A stretch of DNA of 64,000 nucleotides from Lachnospiraceae bacterium (GTDB lineage Bacteria > Bacillota_A > Clostridia > Lachnospirales > Lachnospiraceae), in NCBI GenBank assembly GCA_021770615.1, contig JAETQR010000019.1, positions 1 through 64,000 of the forward strand, given 5' to 3'. Shown one piece after another: positions 1-8,206 of the stretch. The notes under the pieces were generated by a model. It saw only the letters and a program-made list of their open reading frames with translations. It made no database searches and was not told where the DNA came from. Position 1 is the stretch's first letter. Each line of letters starts with the position of its first letter. A program made the translations under genes and the position numbers.

Positions 1-53
1 ATAGTGGTTGTAAAAAATCACAAATATAACCACTATATATAGTACATATTGCC

Positions 54-79
54 AAAAAAAGAAGCCCCAACGGGACTTC
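54..79 (-). terminator. Rho-independent terminator after truncated integrase
   Basis: Read on the minus strand, a GAAGTCCC/GGGGCTTC stem with one mismatch and a three-base loop (61-79) is followed by seven Ts (54-60). It lies 20 bases past the stop of the minus-strand integrase fragment, so that fragment still has its own transcription end. Confidence 0.75.
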
Positions 80-98
80 CTTAAAAATCAGATATTAA

Positions 99-371
99 TC
101 AGCTGTGAATAGTAACTTCATAAATCATATAGTGAAAAAACGCTTTTAGAGTGGCGATCTTTCTTTTCACGGTTCGTGGTTTATATTGATTATGAAGAGA
201 AGAGATGTAGTTGTTCAGGGCCGTCTTATCCGCGAAGTTGGGATATGCCAGCATAAATGTCTGAAATTGTGCCAGATCAATGCGGTAGGATTTCAGGGTT
301 TTCTTATCCAGTTTTTTGATGGATTCACAGTTTTTCATGTAGTCTGCAATTAAAATGTCCAGTCTGCTCAT
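99..371 (-). pseudogene. Truncated tyrosine recombinase, N-terminal domain only
   Basis: The 90-residue product matches the N-terminal SAM-like, core-binding domain of tyrosine recombinases: a helix starting with LIADYM, then KTLKSYRIDLAQF, NNYISSL and a closing helix around residues 65-82 (RTVKRKIATLKAFFHY). Full-length members run to about 300 residues and carry R..HxxR..Y in a C-terminal catalytic domain. Here the frame stops just after the first domain, and no catalytic half is found on the minus strand before the window edge. The start has AAGGAG nine bases upstream, and a terminator follows. It is either a decayed integrase or a small DNA-binding relic; it cannot catalyse recombination by itself. 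Confidence 0.7.
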
Positions 372-417
372 AAATGGATACTCCTTAGTTTTTTCTATCT
401 ATTATGAGTATCCATTT
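372..417. repeat. 12-bp perfect inverted repeat overlapping the integrase-fragment leader
   Basis: AAATGGATACTC (372-383) and GAGTATCCATTT (406-417) are exact reverse complements separated by 22 bases. The first arm abuts the start codon of the integrase fragment and covers part of its AAGGAG ribosome binding site (381-386). It could be a recombinase core-type site or an mRNA hairpin that hides the ribosome binding site. Confidence 0.6.
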
Positions 418-489
418 ACCAAATGTCGATATTTTTTATCCGCAGAAAACTTTTATTTTATCCCCTGAGAGTACCTTTGCATATATTGA

Positions 490-852
490 TCATAATTGTG
501 CCGTTGTTTCCCCGCCGAAGGGGCCTGCATGATGAACAGTAGCAGTATCGGTAGTTACAGAAAATGAAATGACATGCCTGGTTATGGGCATAAATATATA
601 AAATCGTCCCCAATCGGGAGAATATGGGATGCTCCACCCAATGCGATCCTTTACTATTTCCTCTACTTTGTCAGAAGGGTATCCTTTATGAGGAGTTTGA
701 CAGTGTATAATGTTTGTGAATGGAGGTACAAGCCTTCTGTGGTTTTTAATGGATTCCATCATTTGTACAGTAGGGTTGCAATTCGGCGCCTTTTTAATGC
801 TGAGCGGAAAATCTGTTTGCTTGTGGGGATATGTTTTGTCATAACAATACAT
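490..852 (-). CDS. Hypothetical protein, doubtful
   Basis: A 120-residue frame preceded by AGGAGG about 12 bases upstream of its ATG. I recognise no family. The product is rich in His, Pro and Thr with several aromatic pairs, and shows no signal peptide or membrane segment. A second minus frame overlaps the 5' end and reads well for about 27 residues (MTKHIPTSKQIF...), so the real gene may begin there and have shifted frame. It follows the thiM-thiE operon on the same strand with about 90 bases between, so read-through is possible. It may equally be a non-coding remnant. Confidence 0.3.
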   Translation of the reverse strand: MYCYDKTYPHKQTDFPLSIKKAPNCNPTVQMMESIKNHRRLVPPFTNIIHCQTPHKGYPSDKVEEIVKDRIGWSIPYSPDWGRFYIFMPITRHVISFSVTTDTATVHHAGPFGGETTAQL

Positions 853-939
853 GTGTGCTGTTCACCTCCTTGTCCCCAATATAGCATAGTTGCAGAAAGA
901 TGTTCTTTTTCACAAATTGGAATTTCCGGTCTTTGGTTT

Positions 940-1581
940 TTATTGTCCAACTATCTCTTCTGCCAGCTCACGAAGTACCCTGCACTCTTTCTCAATGTCT
1001 TCGGCAGCGAAGATTGCGCTTACCAGAGCGACACCGTCTGCGCCGCTGTCTGCAAGTTCCTTTATATTATTTTTATTGATGCCTCCAATGGCTGCCACAG
1101 GGATATCTACAGCATCACAGATGGCGCGGAGGGTCTCCTTGGGCAGTACGGAGGCATTCCCCTTGGTGGAGGTAGAGAACATTGCCCCCACTCCCAGGCA
1201 GTCTGCACCGCTTTCCACGGCTCTCAGGGCTTCGTCTACGCTGTGGACAGATACGCCGATCATCATTTGTCCGCCTGCCTTTTTCCGTACGTCAGAGGCC
1301 GCCATATCCTCCTGCCCTACATGTACGCCGTCGGCACCGCACCGAATGGCGATGTCTACATTGTCATTGACGAAAAACGGGACGTGATATTTCCGGCATA
1401 ATGCGGCTATTTCCATCGCTTCTTTCAAAAAGGCATCCTCATCCAGGGATTTTTCCCGGAGCTGTACACAGGTGACACCGCCCTTCAAGGCAGCCTCCAC
1501 CTGTTCGGTGAGACTCTGTTTTCCTGTCCATGCACGGTCTGTAACAGCATACAAAAGCATATGTTTCTTATCGCACTTCAT
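940..1581 (-). CDS. thiE: Thiamine phosphate synthase ThiE
   Basis: ThiE joins hydroxymethylpyrimidine diphosphate to thiazole phosphate to give thiamine monophosphate in the cytoplasm. The 213-residue TIM-barrel protein has the usual length and motifs: QLREK near residue 41 for the diphosphate, FVNDNVDIA near 70, GVHVGQED near 86, GAMFSTSTK near 132 and AAIGGI near 163. It overlaps the end of thiM by 14 bases, so the two are translationally coupled and share the TPP riboswitch upstream. The pair thiM-thiE is a thiazole salvage module; no thiC, thiD or thiG is visible here. Confidence 0.95.
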   Translation of the reverse strand: MKCDKKHMLLYAVTDRAWTGKQSLTEQVEAALKGGVTCVQLREKSLDEDAFLKEAMEIAALCRKYHVPFFVNDNVDIAIRCGADGVHVGQEDMAASDVRKKAGGQMMIGVSVHSVDEALRAVESGADCLGVGAMFSTSTKGNASVLPKETLRAICDAVDIPVAAIGGINKNNIKELADSGADGVALVSAIFAAEDIEKECRVLRELAEEIVGQ

Positions 1582-2389
1582 AGTCGGCTCCTTTCTCCAG
1601 CTGCGCCGGTGTCAGATTATAAACTGCATCAATGATATAATTCCGGAAGGTGGCATTGCCGTCGGATGGACTTAAGCGCCTGTGGGCAATTTCGCCGCAC
1701 AGCCCCATGGCGCAGACAGCGGCGGCAGCGGCTGTAAGAGGATCTTCGGGGTTGGCGGCAGCAAAGGCGGCGATCATAGCGGAGAGCTGGCATCCCGTTC
1801 CGGTAACGGCGGACATGATCGGGTGCCCATTTCGGATGCAGAATGCTTTCCCGGGATCCGCTACGATATCAATGGCTCCTGTGACGGCAATCACTGCATT
1901 GCTTTTTTGGGCAAATGCCTTTGCAAATGTTATTGCTTCATGCAGGTTTTCCTCCGTGACCTGATCTGACAGATCGGCGTCTACGCCCTTGGTGGTTCCG
2001 TTCCCGAAGGCCAAAGTTTTGATCTCAGAGATATTTCCCTTGATTACCGTAAAATGGATCTGTTCCAGAAGGGAAAGTGCAGTGCCGGTGCGAAGAGCGG
2101 AGGCGCCGGCGCCCACGGGATCCAGGATGACAGGATGCCCCAGTTGGTTAGCTCTCTTCCCGGCGGCGAGCATGGCGGGGATGGTCCGCTGGTTCAAGGT
2201 TCCGATATTGATGTTCAGGGCGCTGCACAGTGACGTGATCTCTGCTGCTTCCTCTATATCATCGGCCATGATGGGAGATGCGCCGCAGGCCAGAGTTATA
2301 TTTGCACAGTCATTGACGGTTACGTAGTTGGTGATGTTGTGAACCAGAGGGTGAGCGGAACGTACATTCATAAGAATCTTGTCAAACAT
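1568..2389 (-). CDS. thiM: Hydroxyethylthiazole kinase ThiM
   Basis: ThiM phosphorylates 4-methyl-5-(2-hydroxyethyl)thiazole, the salvage route to the thiazole half of thiamine. From the chosen start (MFDKIL) the protein has 273 residues, typical of the family. Visible motifs are HNITNYV near residue 20, the MADD segment near 45, DPVGAGAS near 117 and the catalytic GTGCQLSAM loop near 200. The start is set by AGGAGG nine bases upstream; an in-frame ATG nine codons earlier has no such site. It is the first gene after the TPP riboswitch and overlaps thiE. Confidence 0.95.
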   Translation of the reverse strand: MFDKILMNVRSAHPLVHNITNYVTVNDCANITLACGASPIMADDIEEAAEITSLCSALNINIGTLNQRTIPAMLAAGKRANQLGHPVILDPVGAGASALRTGTALSLLEQIHFTVIKGNISEIKTLAFGNGTTKGVDADLSDQVTEENLHEAITFAKAFAQKSNAVIAVTGAIDIVADPGKAFCIRNGHPIMSAVTGTGCQLSAMIAAFAAANPEDPLTAAAAAVCAMGLCGEIAHRRLSPSDGNATFRNYIIDAVYNLTPAQLEKGADYEVR

Positions 2390-2474
2390 AATGGTTGATC
2401 CTCCTTGCTTTTGCATTGTGTTTTATATTACTTTTCTGACAAAGCCGTAAGCTGGTACAGAGTAAAGGCAGTTC

Positions 2475-2507
2475 AAAAAAACAGGGAACCCTATACGGAA
2501 TCCCTGT
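2475..2507 (-). terminator. Terminator of the TPP riboswitch expression platform
   Basis: On the minus strand ACAGGGATTCC and GGGTTCCCTGT pair as a hairpin (2481-2507) followed directly by a T run (2475-2480). It sits between the aptamer and thiM, so ligand binding most likely acts by premature transcription termination. Confidence 0.85.
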
Positions 2508-2519
2508 AAAAAATCTTAG

Positions 2520-2612
2520 AGCTGTGACTTCCTACGGCGGCATTATCCGCATCAGGTAAAGGGTCGAAGTTGACGACTTCCTCTCAGCCTGCCTCACAAG
2601 CTCCCCTGTGTT
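2520..2612 (-). promoter_or_regulatory. TPP riboswitch (THI element)
   Basis: Read on the minus strand the segment has the conserved THI-box pieces in order: GGGGAGC, GGCTGAGA, GACCCTT, ACCTGAT, GGATAATGCC and CGTAGGAA. It starts about 7 bases after the predicted transcription start and is followed by a hairpin with a T run. It should switch off thiM-thiE when thiamine pyrophosphate is abundant. Confidence 0.95.
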
Positions 2613-2626
2613 TTATTGTCGGATAC

Positions 2627-2655
2627 ATCATACACCCGCACATTCATATTTGCAA
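2627..2655 (-). promoter_or_regulatory. SigA-type promoter for thiM-thiE
   Basis: Minus strand TTGCAA (2650-2655), a 17-base spacer, then TATGAT (2627-2632). The expected start near 2619 lies just ahead of the riboswitch aptamer. Confidence 0.7.
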
Positions 2656-2691
2656 GTCATATTTGCAGGCTTCCAAATTCCTGTTTTTGAC

Positions 2692-2714
2692 ATAAAAGTG
2701 GAGCCATTGCTCCA
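2692..2714 (-). terminator. Terminator after the BlaI/BlaR1-type operon
   Basis: On the minus strand TGGAGC-AATG-GCTCCA (2699-2714) is followed by CTTTTATG. It is 50 bases beyond the small secreted protein gene. A second perfect dyad, TAGATGAG/CTCATCTA, sits next to it at 2715-2732. Confidence 0.6.
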
Positions 2715-2766
2715 TAGATGAGCACTCATCTATTTTGCAACGGCCCCATCCGTGTCCTCGTGTCCC

Positions 2767-3003
2767 CTATGCTTTGATCCAGTCACCAATCCATACGCCG
2801 AAGGTATAATTATACAACCGCTTGTATAACACTCCATCGACAATCTTATATTTCCATCCGTAACCAACTTTACGGGGAGTGATTTCAGGAGATGAGGAGG
2901 TGGTGATGTCAGCAGGATTGTCAGAAGCATATACGTCCGTGCCGAATGGCAAAGACAGGGTTAAACTTAAAGCTGCAAACAAGATACATAGTTTCTTTTT
3001 CAT
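2767..3003 (-). CDS. Small secreted protein of the BlaR1-type operon
   Basis: A 78-residue protein with a clear signal peptide: MKKK, a hydrophobic stretch to about residue 20, and a likely cleavage after the VYA near residue 26. The mature part is about 50 residues and ends in an aromatic-rich segment (GYGWKYKIVDGVLYKRLYNYTFGV). It overlaps the protease gene by four bases (ATGA), which indicates translational coupling. Its function is not known to me. As the last gene of the operon it may be a secreted ligand, substrate or inhibitor of the membrane protease. Confidence 0.7.
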   Translation of the reverse strand: MKKKLCILFAALSLTLSLPFGTDVYASDNPADITTSSSPEITPRKVGYGWKYKIVDGVLYKRLYNYTFGVWIGDWIKA

Positions 3004-4160
3004 TTGTTTTTTTCTCCTTGTTGATAGATTTTGTAATTTTTAAAGTCTTCAGGGAGCTCTGTGACGGTTCCCTTGTAAGCTTCTTTTACATAGATTTCAT
3101 ATCCTGCAGAGGTATGTATGAAATAAGTGTCTTCTGGTTCCATATAGAATGTTCCGTCATCAGGCCGAATGTGCGACGGGGGTACCGGCTCTACAACTAA
3201 TATAAGAGAAAGCGCTGTTACGGCACAAATCAAGGCTGTGTGAATTCGAAGAGATGATAGTTCCTTCTTTTTTTGTATGGCCGGGTTCTTTAGGATAAAA
3301 GATATCCTTACCTTTAGATCGGAATTTCCGTTTCTGACAAAGGGCGTCACTCCGGCTGGCGTTTTTACGGAAGGCATAGTTTTTTTGGCAACCTTTAATA
3401 ATAGATCCGCATAATTTAAATGATTGAGACTGGGACGATCTTCCATCAGGGAATAGTCATTGGAAAGTTCCAGCGTCAAAGCATATTCCCGCCGCATCAG
3501 ATATACTAGAGGATTCCACCAATGGATACAGGATATGATGTCTAAAAGCAAGCGTGCCCAGAGATCATGATTTTTATAATGGTGGATTTCGTGCAGGCAG
3601 ATACAGTCTAATTCTTCTGTTGAAAAAGAGTCCCAGGTGTCAGGAAAGATTATCGTAGGGTGGAGTGTTCCAGTGATTGCAGGTGATACATTTTGGGGAA
3701 TTACTGCAATGCTGATTGGTTTTACACAGTGCCTTTCGACAGCGTCAAATAGCTGCGGATATTGCTTGCGGTCTGTGACAGTATATGCATCTAAATAATT
3801 GTATAGTCTTTTTTTGTGGATACATAACACGATTAGCTTTCCGATTGCAATAGAGTATACTAATAGTATCCCTATATTAAGAAGTCTAAAATTGCTCAAT
3901 CCAACGATTGCCCTATTCAATTCAACGAGATGCAGAAGAAGTCTGCTTGAATTTATCGTATAGGTAAAAGGAAAATTTACAGGGATACACATTCGCAAAA
4001 AAATAATAAAAATACCGGCAAAAATTATTTTTGCCCCATATATAAAATGATGGTTTGAGTGATATAGAATCATATACAGGTAAACAGTGAGAAATGCAAT
4101 TCCTATAAAACACGTAATAAAAGGCCCTAACGATAGCAAGCTAATGAACCATATATCCAT
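3000..4160 (-). CDS. M56-family BlaR1/MecR1-like membrane metalloprotease
   Basis: A 386-residue membrane protein with N-terminal hydrophobic helices, a cytoplasmic zinc-protease domain and a last helix near residue 310-325. The gluzincin motif HEIHH is at about 190-194, and the following NHDLW segment is typical of peptidase M56. Family members sense a signal outside the cell and then cleave a BlaI/MecI repressor. The extracytoplasmic C-terminus is only about 60 residues, so the penicillin-binding sensor domain of true BlaR1 (about 250 residues) is absent. The ligand is therefore probably not a beta-lactam. Its start overlaps the stop of the BlaI-like gene (TAATG). Confidence 0.88.
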   Translation of the reverse strand: MDIWFISLLSLGPFITCFIGIAFLTVYLYMILYHSNHHFIYGAKIIFAGIFIIFLRMCIPVNFPFTYTINSSRLLLHLVELNRAIVGLSNFRLLNIGILLVYSIAIGKLIVLCIHKKRLYNYLDAYTVTDRKQYPQLFDAVERHCVKPISIAVIPQNVSPAITGTLHPTIIFPDTWDSFSTEELDCICLHEIHHYKNHDLWARLLLDIISCIHWWNPLVYLMRREYALTLELSNDYSLMEDRPSLNHLNYADLLLKVAKKTMPSVKTPAGVTPFVRNGNSDLKVRISFILKNPAIQKKKELSSLRIHTALICAVTALSLILVVEPVPPSHIRPDDGTFYMEPEDTYFIHTSAGYEIYVKEAYKGTVTELPEDFKNYKIYQQGEKNK

Positions 4161-4540
4161 TATTTATCCTCGACTTCTGTTCTTTTTTCTTTGATCATCT
4201 TCTCTAAGTTGTCTAATTCTTCCAGACTTGTCTTGTCTTCAACAAATGAAGCAATGAGAGGGAAGTGCGTGATATCCCCGATGATCTTATTGTAGGTACC
4301 GTCAAAATACTCATCTTTGGATATCAGAGGACGGTAACTTCTGGTCAGGACAGTTCCGCTGTATACGATGTCCGCAACTTCAACCACTTTTGTTTTTATA
4401 AGAACCTTAAGGCAGGTCTGGACAGTGTTGAGGTTGAGGTCAGGGTAATAGGTGGCGATATCCGATGCAATAAGGGGAACGTCACTGTCCCAGAGAATGC
4501 TCATGACTTCAAGCTGTTGTTTGCTAAGTTTCTTTTTCAT
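4160..4540 (-). CDS. BlaI/MecI-family transcriptional repressor
   Basis: A 126-residue winged-helix protein. The N-terminal half carries the typical LSKQQLEVMSILW start, then the DNA-recognition part TVQTCLKVLIKTKVVEV around residues 38-56. The C-terminal half is the helical dimerisation region, where family members are cut by their partner protease. It probably represses its own operon, since a promoter and an A/T-rich dyad lie just upstream. AAGGA is 12 bases before the ATG. Confidence 0.9.
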   Translation of the reverse strand: MKKKLSKQQLEVMSILWDSDVPLIASDIATYYPDLNLNTVQTCLKVLIKTKVVEVADIVYSGTVLTRSYRPLISKDEYFDGTYNKIIGDITHFPLIASFVEDKTSLEELDNLEKMIKEKRTEVEDK

Positions 4541-4566
4541 GATAGCAGCACTTCCTTTTCGTATTG

Positions 4567-4623
4567 TTGTAAATAATATATAGTAGTTTTGTCTATTATA
4601 CTAAAAATCTGGGATTGAATCAA
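4567..4623 (-). promoter_or_regulatory. Promoter and probable operator of the BlaI-like operon
   Basis: Minus strand TTGATT (4618-4623), 17-base spacer, TATAAT (4595-4600). Just downstream, 4567-4590 holds CTACTATATATT...TTTACAA, which resembles the TAC/GTA half-sites bound by BlaI-type repressors. Autorepression is an inference. Confidence 0.6.
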
Positions 4624-4675
4624 TAAGTTATCAATATTTTTTCTAAGTGTGAATATTTATTGCGATTGACAGAAT

Positions 4676-4705
4676 TTGATAAAGATTATAAAGTTTAAAT
4701 ATAAT
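4676..4705 (+). promoter_or_regulatory. Candidate promoter facing the decayed permease
   Basis: TTGATA (4676-4681), 18-base spacer, TATAAT (4700-4705). It points toward the permease fragment at 4863; 4706-4862 holds no recognisable gene. Confidence 0.45.
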
Positions 4706-4862
4706 ATATTGTTTTTTGGATGATAAAAATGAAGGAGATAGAATAATAAATGCTGTGATGGTGAAGTTTTTGTATCTGAATTCTGAGCAGAAAGGGGAAT
4801 ATGTATAGGAGTGCTTTGGGAATATGGTTATTCTTACTCTATTTTTGTAAGGAGGGGGAAAT

Positions 4863-5070
4863 ATGATAATAAAACAGAATATTTTAAAGTGGAAATACTA
4901 TAAACGTCGGACCTTCTTATTAGTGTTGCTTTTTACAGTTCTGTTCAGTGCATTTTTGATTTTTGTGGTATTGTATGACAATGCAAAAGAAAATTTCAGT
5001 TATATGAATCGTTATACAATGAATCAACTCTCCGGCGGCCAGCCGTATGTCCGGTTGTATATAGGCGTGA
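4863..5070 (+). pseudogene. ABC permease N-terminal fragment (internally deleted copy)
   Basis: The first 56 codons encode the start and first membrane helix of an FtsX-type ABC permease. They match the start of the permease at 6937 almost base for base (two differences in about 168 bases). At about 5035 the sequence jumps to CCGGCGGCCAG...TATGTCCGGTTGTAT, which matches 7445-7475 of the same downstream gene. The copy has therefore lost about 340 internal bases. The open frame runs on to 5204, but its last 40 codons are the antisense of the DUF4422 gene and are unlikely to mean anything. Upstream is a GGAGG site. Confidence 0.75.
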
Positions 5071-5092
5071 AGTGTTTAAAAAGATATCTTAA

Positions 5093-5866
5093 TCATATTC
5101 TTAATTCTATTATTTTTTTTATGCGTTTTAATACATATTTTAAGCTGGGTTTGTTTTCTGTAAATATTATTGGGATATACTTTACCTTCAGCTTATTATG
5201 CTGAACCCAAACATTTAGCATCCATTCAGATAAATACCCATATTCACGGGGTAGTTCATTGTTTTCTTCTTTAATATCTTTCTCAATCATAAATAGAAGT
5301 CTAAACAACCATTCGCAATAAGCATTTAAAGTTTCTCGTGATGAAATAAAGATATTTGCAAAGCACATTCTTTTAGCCATAAATGTTTTTTTTAATTCAT
5401 TCAAATATTCAGGACAGTCTGCCGCTATAGCTTTTGCAATATATTTGTATGGTTTACAATTATGTAATTCTTCTTCTGTCGAGCAGAAAGCATTGTACTT
5501 GTTTTTTATTCTTTTTTTAGGAAGTAAAATGTCAGCATTTTGAATTTTTTTAAGAATTTCCTTTTGCGTTAAAATTTGGTTATAAGGATTTAACCCAAAT
5601 CTGTGACGAGAAGGGTACCTTCTATAATGACATAACCCTATATACTTTTGCTCCGGTGCATTTTTCCACATCCAATACAATCCTGTCAATTCACAATAGA
5701 ACGGGTTCTTTTCGGAAATATTATCGCATCCAGAGTTGTCGCATATATATCCGAAATATTCAGGATGATTCGCTGCACCAATGTACAAACATTTATAACA
5801 AGAGTCAGTTATCCTGGTATTATCAAATTTTTTGTGTGTTGCAACATAGATTCCCACTTCCTCCAT
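5093..5866 (-). CDS. DUF4422 glycosyltransferase-like protein
   Basis: A 257-residue soluble protein with the family hallmark YIGLCHYRRY at about 73-82 and a conserved N-terminus (VGIYVATHKKFD). DUF4422 proteins are found in capsule and exopolysaccharide clusters and are treated as glycosyltransferases; acceptor and donor are unknown. The start has GGGAG eight bases upstream, and a good promoter lies about 180 bases upstream. The gene is visibly more AT-rich than its neighbours and runs antisense inside the remains of a permease gene, which suggests it arrived by transfer. It could serve the Pel or EPS loci further along. Confidence 0.85.
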   Translation of the reverse strand: MEEVGIYVATHKKFDNTRITDSCYKCLYIGAANHPEYFGYICDNSGCDNISEKNPFYCELTGLYWMWKNAPEQKYIGLCHYRRYPSRHRFGLNPYNQILTQKEILKKIQNADILLPKKRIKNKYNAFCSTEEELHNCKPYKYIAKAIAADCPEYLNELKKTFMAKRMCFANIFISSRETLNAYCEWLFRLLFMIEKDIKEENNELPREYGYLSEWMLNVWVQHNKLKVKYIPIIFTENKPSLKYVLKRIKKIIELRI

Positions 5867-6041
5867 AAAAACAACTCCCTATCTTAAAAAACTATTTTTA
5901 TACGTCCGGCTACTCTTTCTTTTGCAGGAGAAAATCATCAACTATTTCAAAAAAGCTTTTTGCTCTTTTGGTTTTGGTCTCCAGTACAGGTTGTAAAGTG
6001 TCCTCTGGTTGAAGATTGTTTGTTCATACGATTTAAGATAT

Positions 6042-6070
6042 ATTATACCCCCAGGTTTCTTAAATGTTAA
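6042..6070 (-). promoter_or_regulatory. Promoter for the DUF4422 gene
   Basis: Minus strand TTAACA (6065-6070), 17-base spacer, TATAAT (6042-6047). It gives a leader of about 170 bases before the DUF4422 start. No other gene is supported in 5867-6180. Confidence 0.65.
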
Positions 6071-6181
6071 GAGAAAAGCTTTACAGGACATAATAAACTC
6101 GAAATATTTAATTGGTGACAAACAAGTACTTCTAAATGCACATAACATACAACGTTGATTTATCTGACCCGAAATGCAGTA

Positions 6182-6328
6182 AGACATCTTTTTATACAAA
6201 GTATCATCATGTTTTCTGTTCTGGTTTTATTGCAGTTACTCTACATTATGTGGATGAAAAACTATGGATATCAATTGGTTGCCAAGGAAGTAACAAGTAG
6301 CATGGGAAAGGGGATAAAATGGAATTAA
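6182..6328 (+). pseudogene. ABC permease C-terminal fragment
   Basis: An open frame ending at 6328 reads ...IIMFSVLVLLQLLYIMWMK and then a short polar tail, as in the last helix of an FtsX-type permease. It has no start of its own. Its last codons overlap the start of the ATPase remnant at 6319, as in an intact permease-ATPase pair. It is the far side of the permease remnant interrupted by the DUF4422 gene. Confidence 0.55.
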
Positions 6329-6586
6329 TCAAGGCAGAAAATCTTGTTAAAAATTATCAAACAGAATTTAGATTCAAAATCAGGGCACATCGTGATCGAG
6401 GCATTGAAAAAAATTAATAGTATTTTGGGCAAAACGGTAATTATGGTAACCCATGATCCGCAGATGGCCAGTTATTGTGAACGCATTGTGTTGCTGAAGG
6501 ACGGAGAGATTTTGGATCAGTTAGATAAAACGAATACACAAGATGAATTCTATAAACAGATTATAGAAAGTATGATTAACCTATAA
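6319..6586 (+). pseudogene. ABC ATPase with the central core deleted
   Basis: The ATG at 6319 begins MELIKAENLVKNYQTE, a normal start of a MacB/BceA-type ATPase. After about 17 codons the sequence goes straight into NLDSKSG, the D-loop that follows Walker B, and on through the H-loop segment IMVTHDPQMASYCERI to a normal end. Walker A, Q-loop, signature and Walker B (about 150 residues) are gone, and the two parts lie in different frames. It cannot be a working ATPase. Confidence 0.8.
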
Positions 6587-6936
6587 TTAGATGTTGACGT
6601 CAAAAGCTCCATTATAGTACCTTGAAAATTTTACACAAGCACCCTATTTTCTACCCGATATGATATACTGTATATATCAAGTGAAGGTGGCAGATATATA
6701 TATGTCATTTAGAGCAAGTCTCTTCCGGGGAAGGCGTAAACTTAACCTGAAAACAGCTCAACTTATGCAAAACCGCCGCCGGGTAGAAACCTGAAATTTC
6801 TCATAACAGCCTGTGGGAAAAACTTTTAGAAATATGTTGTTTTCAAAGGGCATATAGAATTTACGGTTTCATCTGTTTTTGTAACGATCCCACGAGAACT
6901 GGAATTAGGAAAAGGCCAAGATTGTAGGAGGGGAAT
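6587..6936 (+). other. Gene-poor stretch before the second permease copy
   Basis: No convincing gene. A possible 30-codon frame at 6702-6794 (MSFRASLFRGRRKLNLKTAQ...) is basic and has GAAGGTGG upstream, but I recognise nothing in it. The end of the stretch carries GGAGG for the permease at 6937. Confidence 0.3.
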
Positions 6937-8197
6937 ATGATAATAAAACAGAATATTTTAAAGTGGAAATACTATAAACTTCGGACATTCTTATTAGTGT
7001 TGCTTTTTACAGTTCTGTTCAGTGCATTTTTGATTTTTGTGGTATTGTATGACAATGCAAAAGAAAATTTCAGTTATATGAATCGTTATACAATGAATCA
7101 ACTACTCCGGTGATTGAGGATAGCCGGCCTATGAGCAGTATGTAGAAGATAGAAAGAAAAGACTTCAGGAAATGGAAATGGAGTATGTGGAGCCTTTAGA
7201 TGGCTGTATATATGGCGTGAGGGATTCGGAAACATGCACATATTTTTTGACGCAGGGATTTAAGCTGATAAAGGGGCGGCATATTACGGATGCGGATTCA
7301 GATTCAAATGCCGCGTTAGTGTCAGAAGAGCTTGCACAGCAAAACGGATTAGAGATCGGAGATACATTTAAGGTAGGAGCGGAGGATGATTTCAGGTATA
7401 GTTCGGAGAAAGAATATACTTTAGAGGTGGCAGGTGTTTTCCATGCTCCGGCGGGCCAGTCGTATGTCCGGTTGTATGAAGATCCGAAGAATTTTGTGTT
7501 TATGCATTATAAGCCTTTTGGCAATGAATTCTATCACAAGTATGCTGACGGAATGCCGGGGGTGGCTGGAATCAATATTTTTTTGAAAGATCATGCCAGC
7601 GCTGAAGAATTTATAAAAAGGTTTGATGAGGCGCATAATGCCATGGCCGGAGAATATCGGTTTTATACTAATAAGGAATGGGCAGATATTTTATCCGGGC
7701 CGCTCAAGGAGATGAAGAACTTTTCCAGAGCACTTGTGATCATTTTCTTGGTGGGAATCTGTATGATCCTTTTGATTTTGAGTGCATTTTTAATTGAGAA
7801 AGAAAGGAATGACATTCGGATATTATTTGCTCTTGGCGAAAAAAGAAAGAGTATTATATGTTCTGTAATGATTGGGCAGGTTGTCCCAATTCTGGTCGGA
7901 GGAGTGCTTGCTATCGGAGTTGCTGCTGGATTTTCAAGAGCAGTCGGGGACGCTATATCGGATACTTATTATGAAAACAGCCAGGCGTTTGCAGAAGAGA
8001 TGATTGCAGAAAATGTAGAATTGTATGATGATGGTAAAGTAAGTATGTCAGCACCGGAGCGTATGACTATGAACGTAGAGATGCGGGTGGAATTTGCAAT
8101 GATGGCCCGGACGATGATTGTATATCTTGCTCTGCTGTTCACAGGGGTTCCTGTACTTGTGTTTATCCAGTGTCGGCTGAGGATCCGAAGGAATTAG
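6937..8197 (+). pseudogene. FtsX/MacB-type ABC permease, broken near codon 57
   Basis: A good start (GGAGG, ATG at 6937) encodes an N-terminal helix, then the frame stops at 7111. The rest reads from about 7124, best from ATG 7172, as 341 residues: an extracytoplasmic domain (GFKLIKGRHITDADS, then LVSEELAQQNGLEIGDTF) and three C-terminal helices typical of FtsX permeases (near 190-210, 240-265 and 315-335). Short pieces in the third frame (7101-7143) suggest more than one indel. The downstream partner permease is intact. If the C-terminal part is translated from 7172 it lacks the first helix, so function is doubtful. Confidence 0.75.
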
Positions 8198-8206
8198 GAG
8201 GCGGCT

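Noticed and set aside
574..1401. Long plus-strand frame over the thiE region
   Set aside because: It is antisense to thiE and the neighbouring ORF, has no ribosome binding site, and its product is low-complexity without family features.
3000..4160. True beta-lactam sensor BlaR1
   Set aside because: The C-terminal penicillin-binding domain is missing, so only the M56 protease family can be claimed.
5942..6199. 85-residue minus-strand frame
   Set aside because: The predicted promoter of the DUF4422 gene lies inside it and it has no ribosome binding site.
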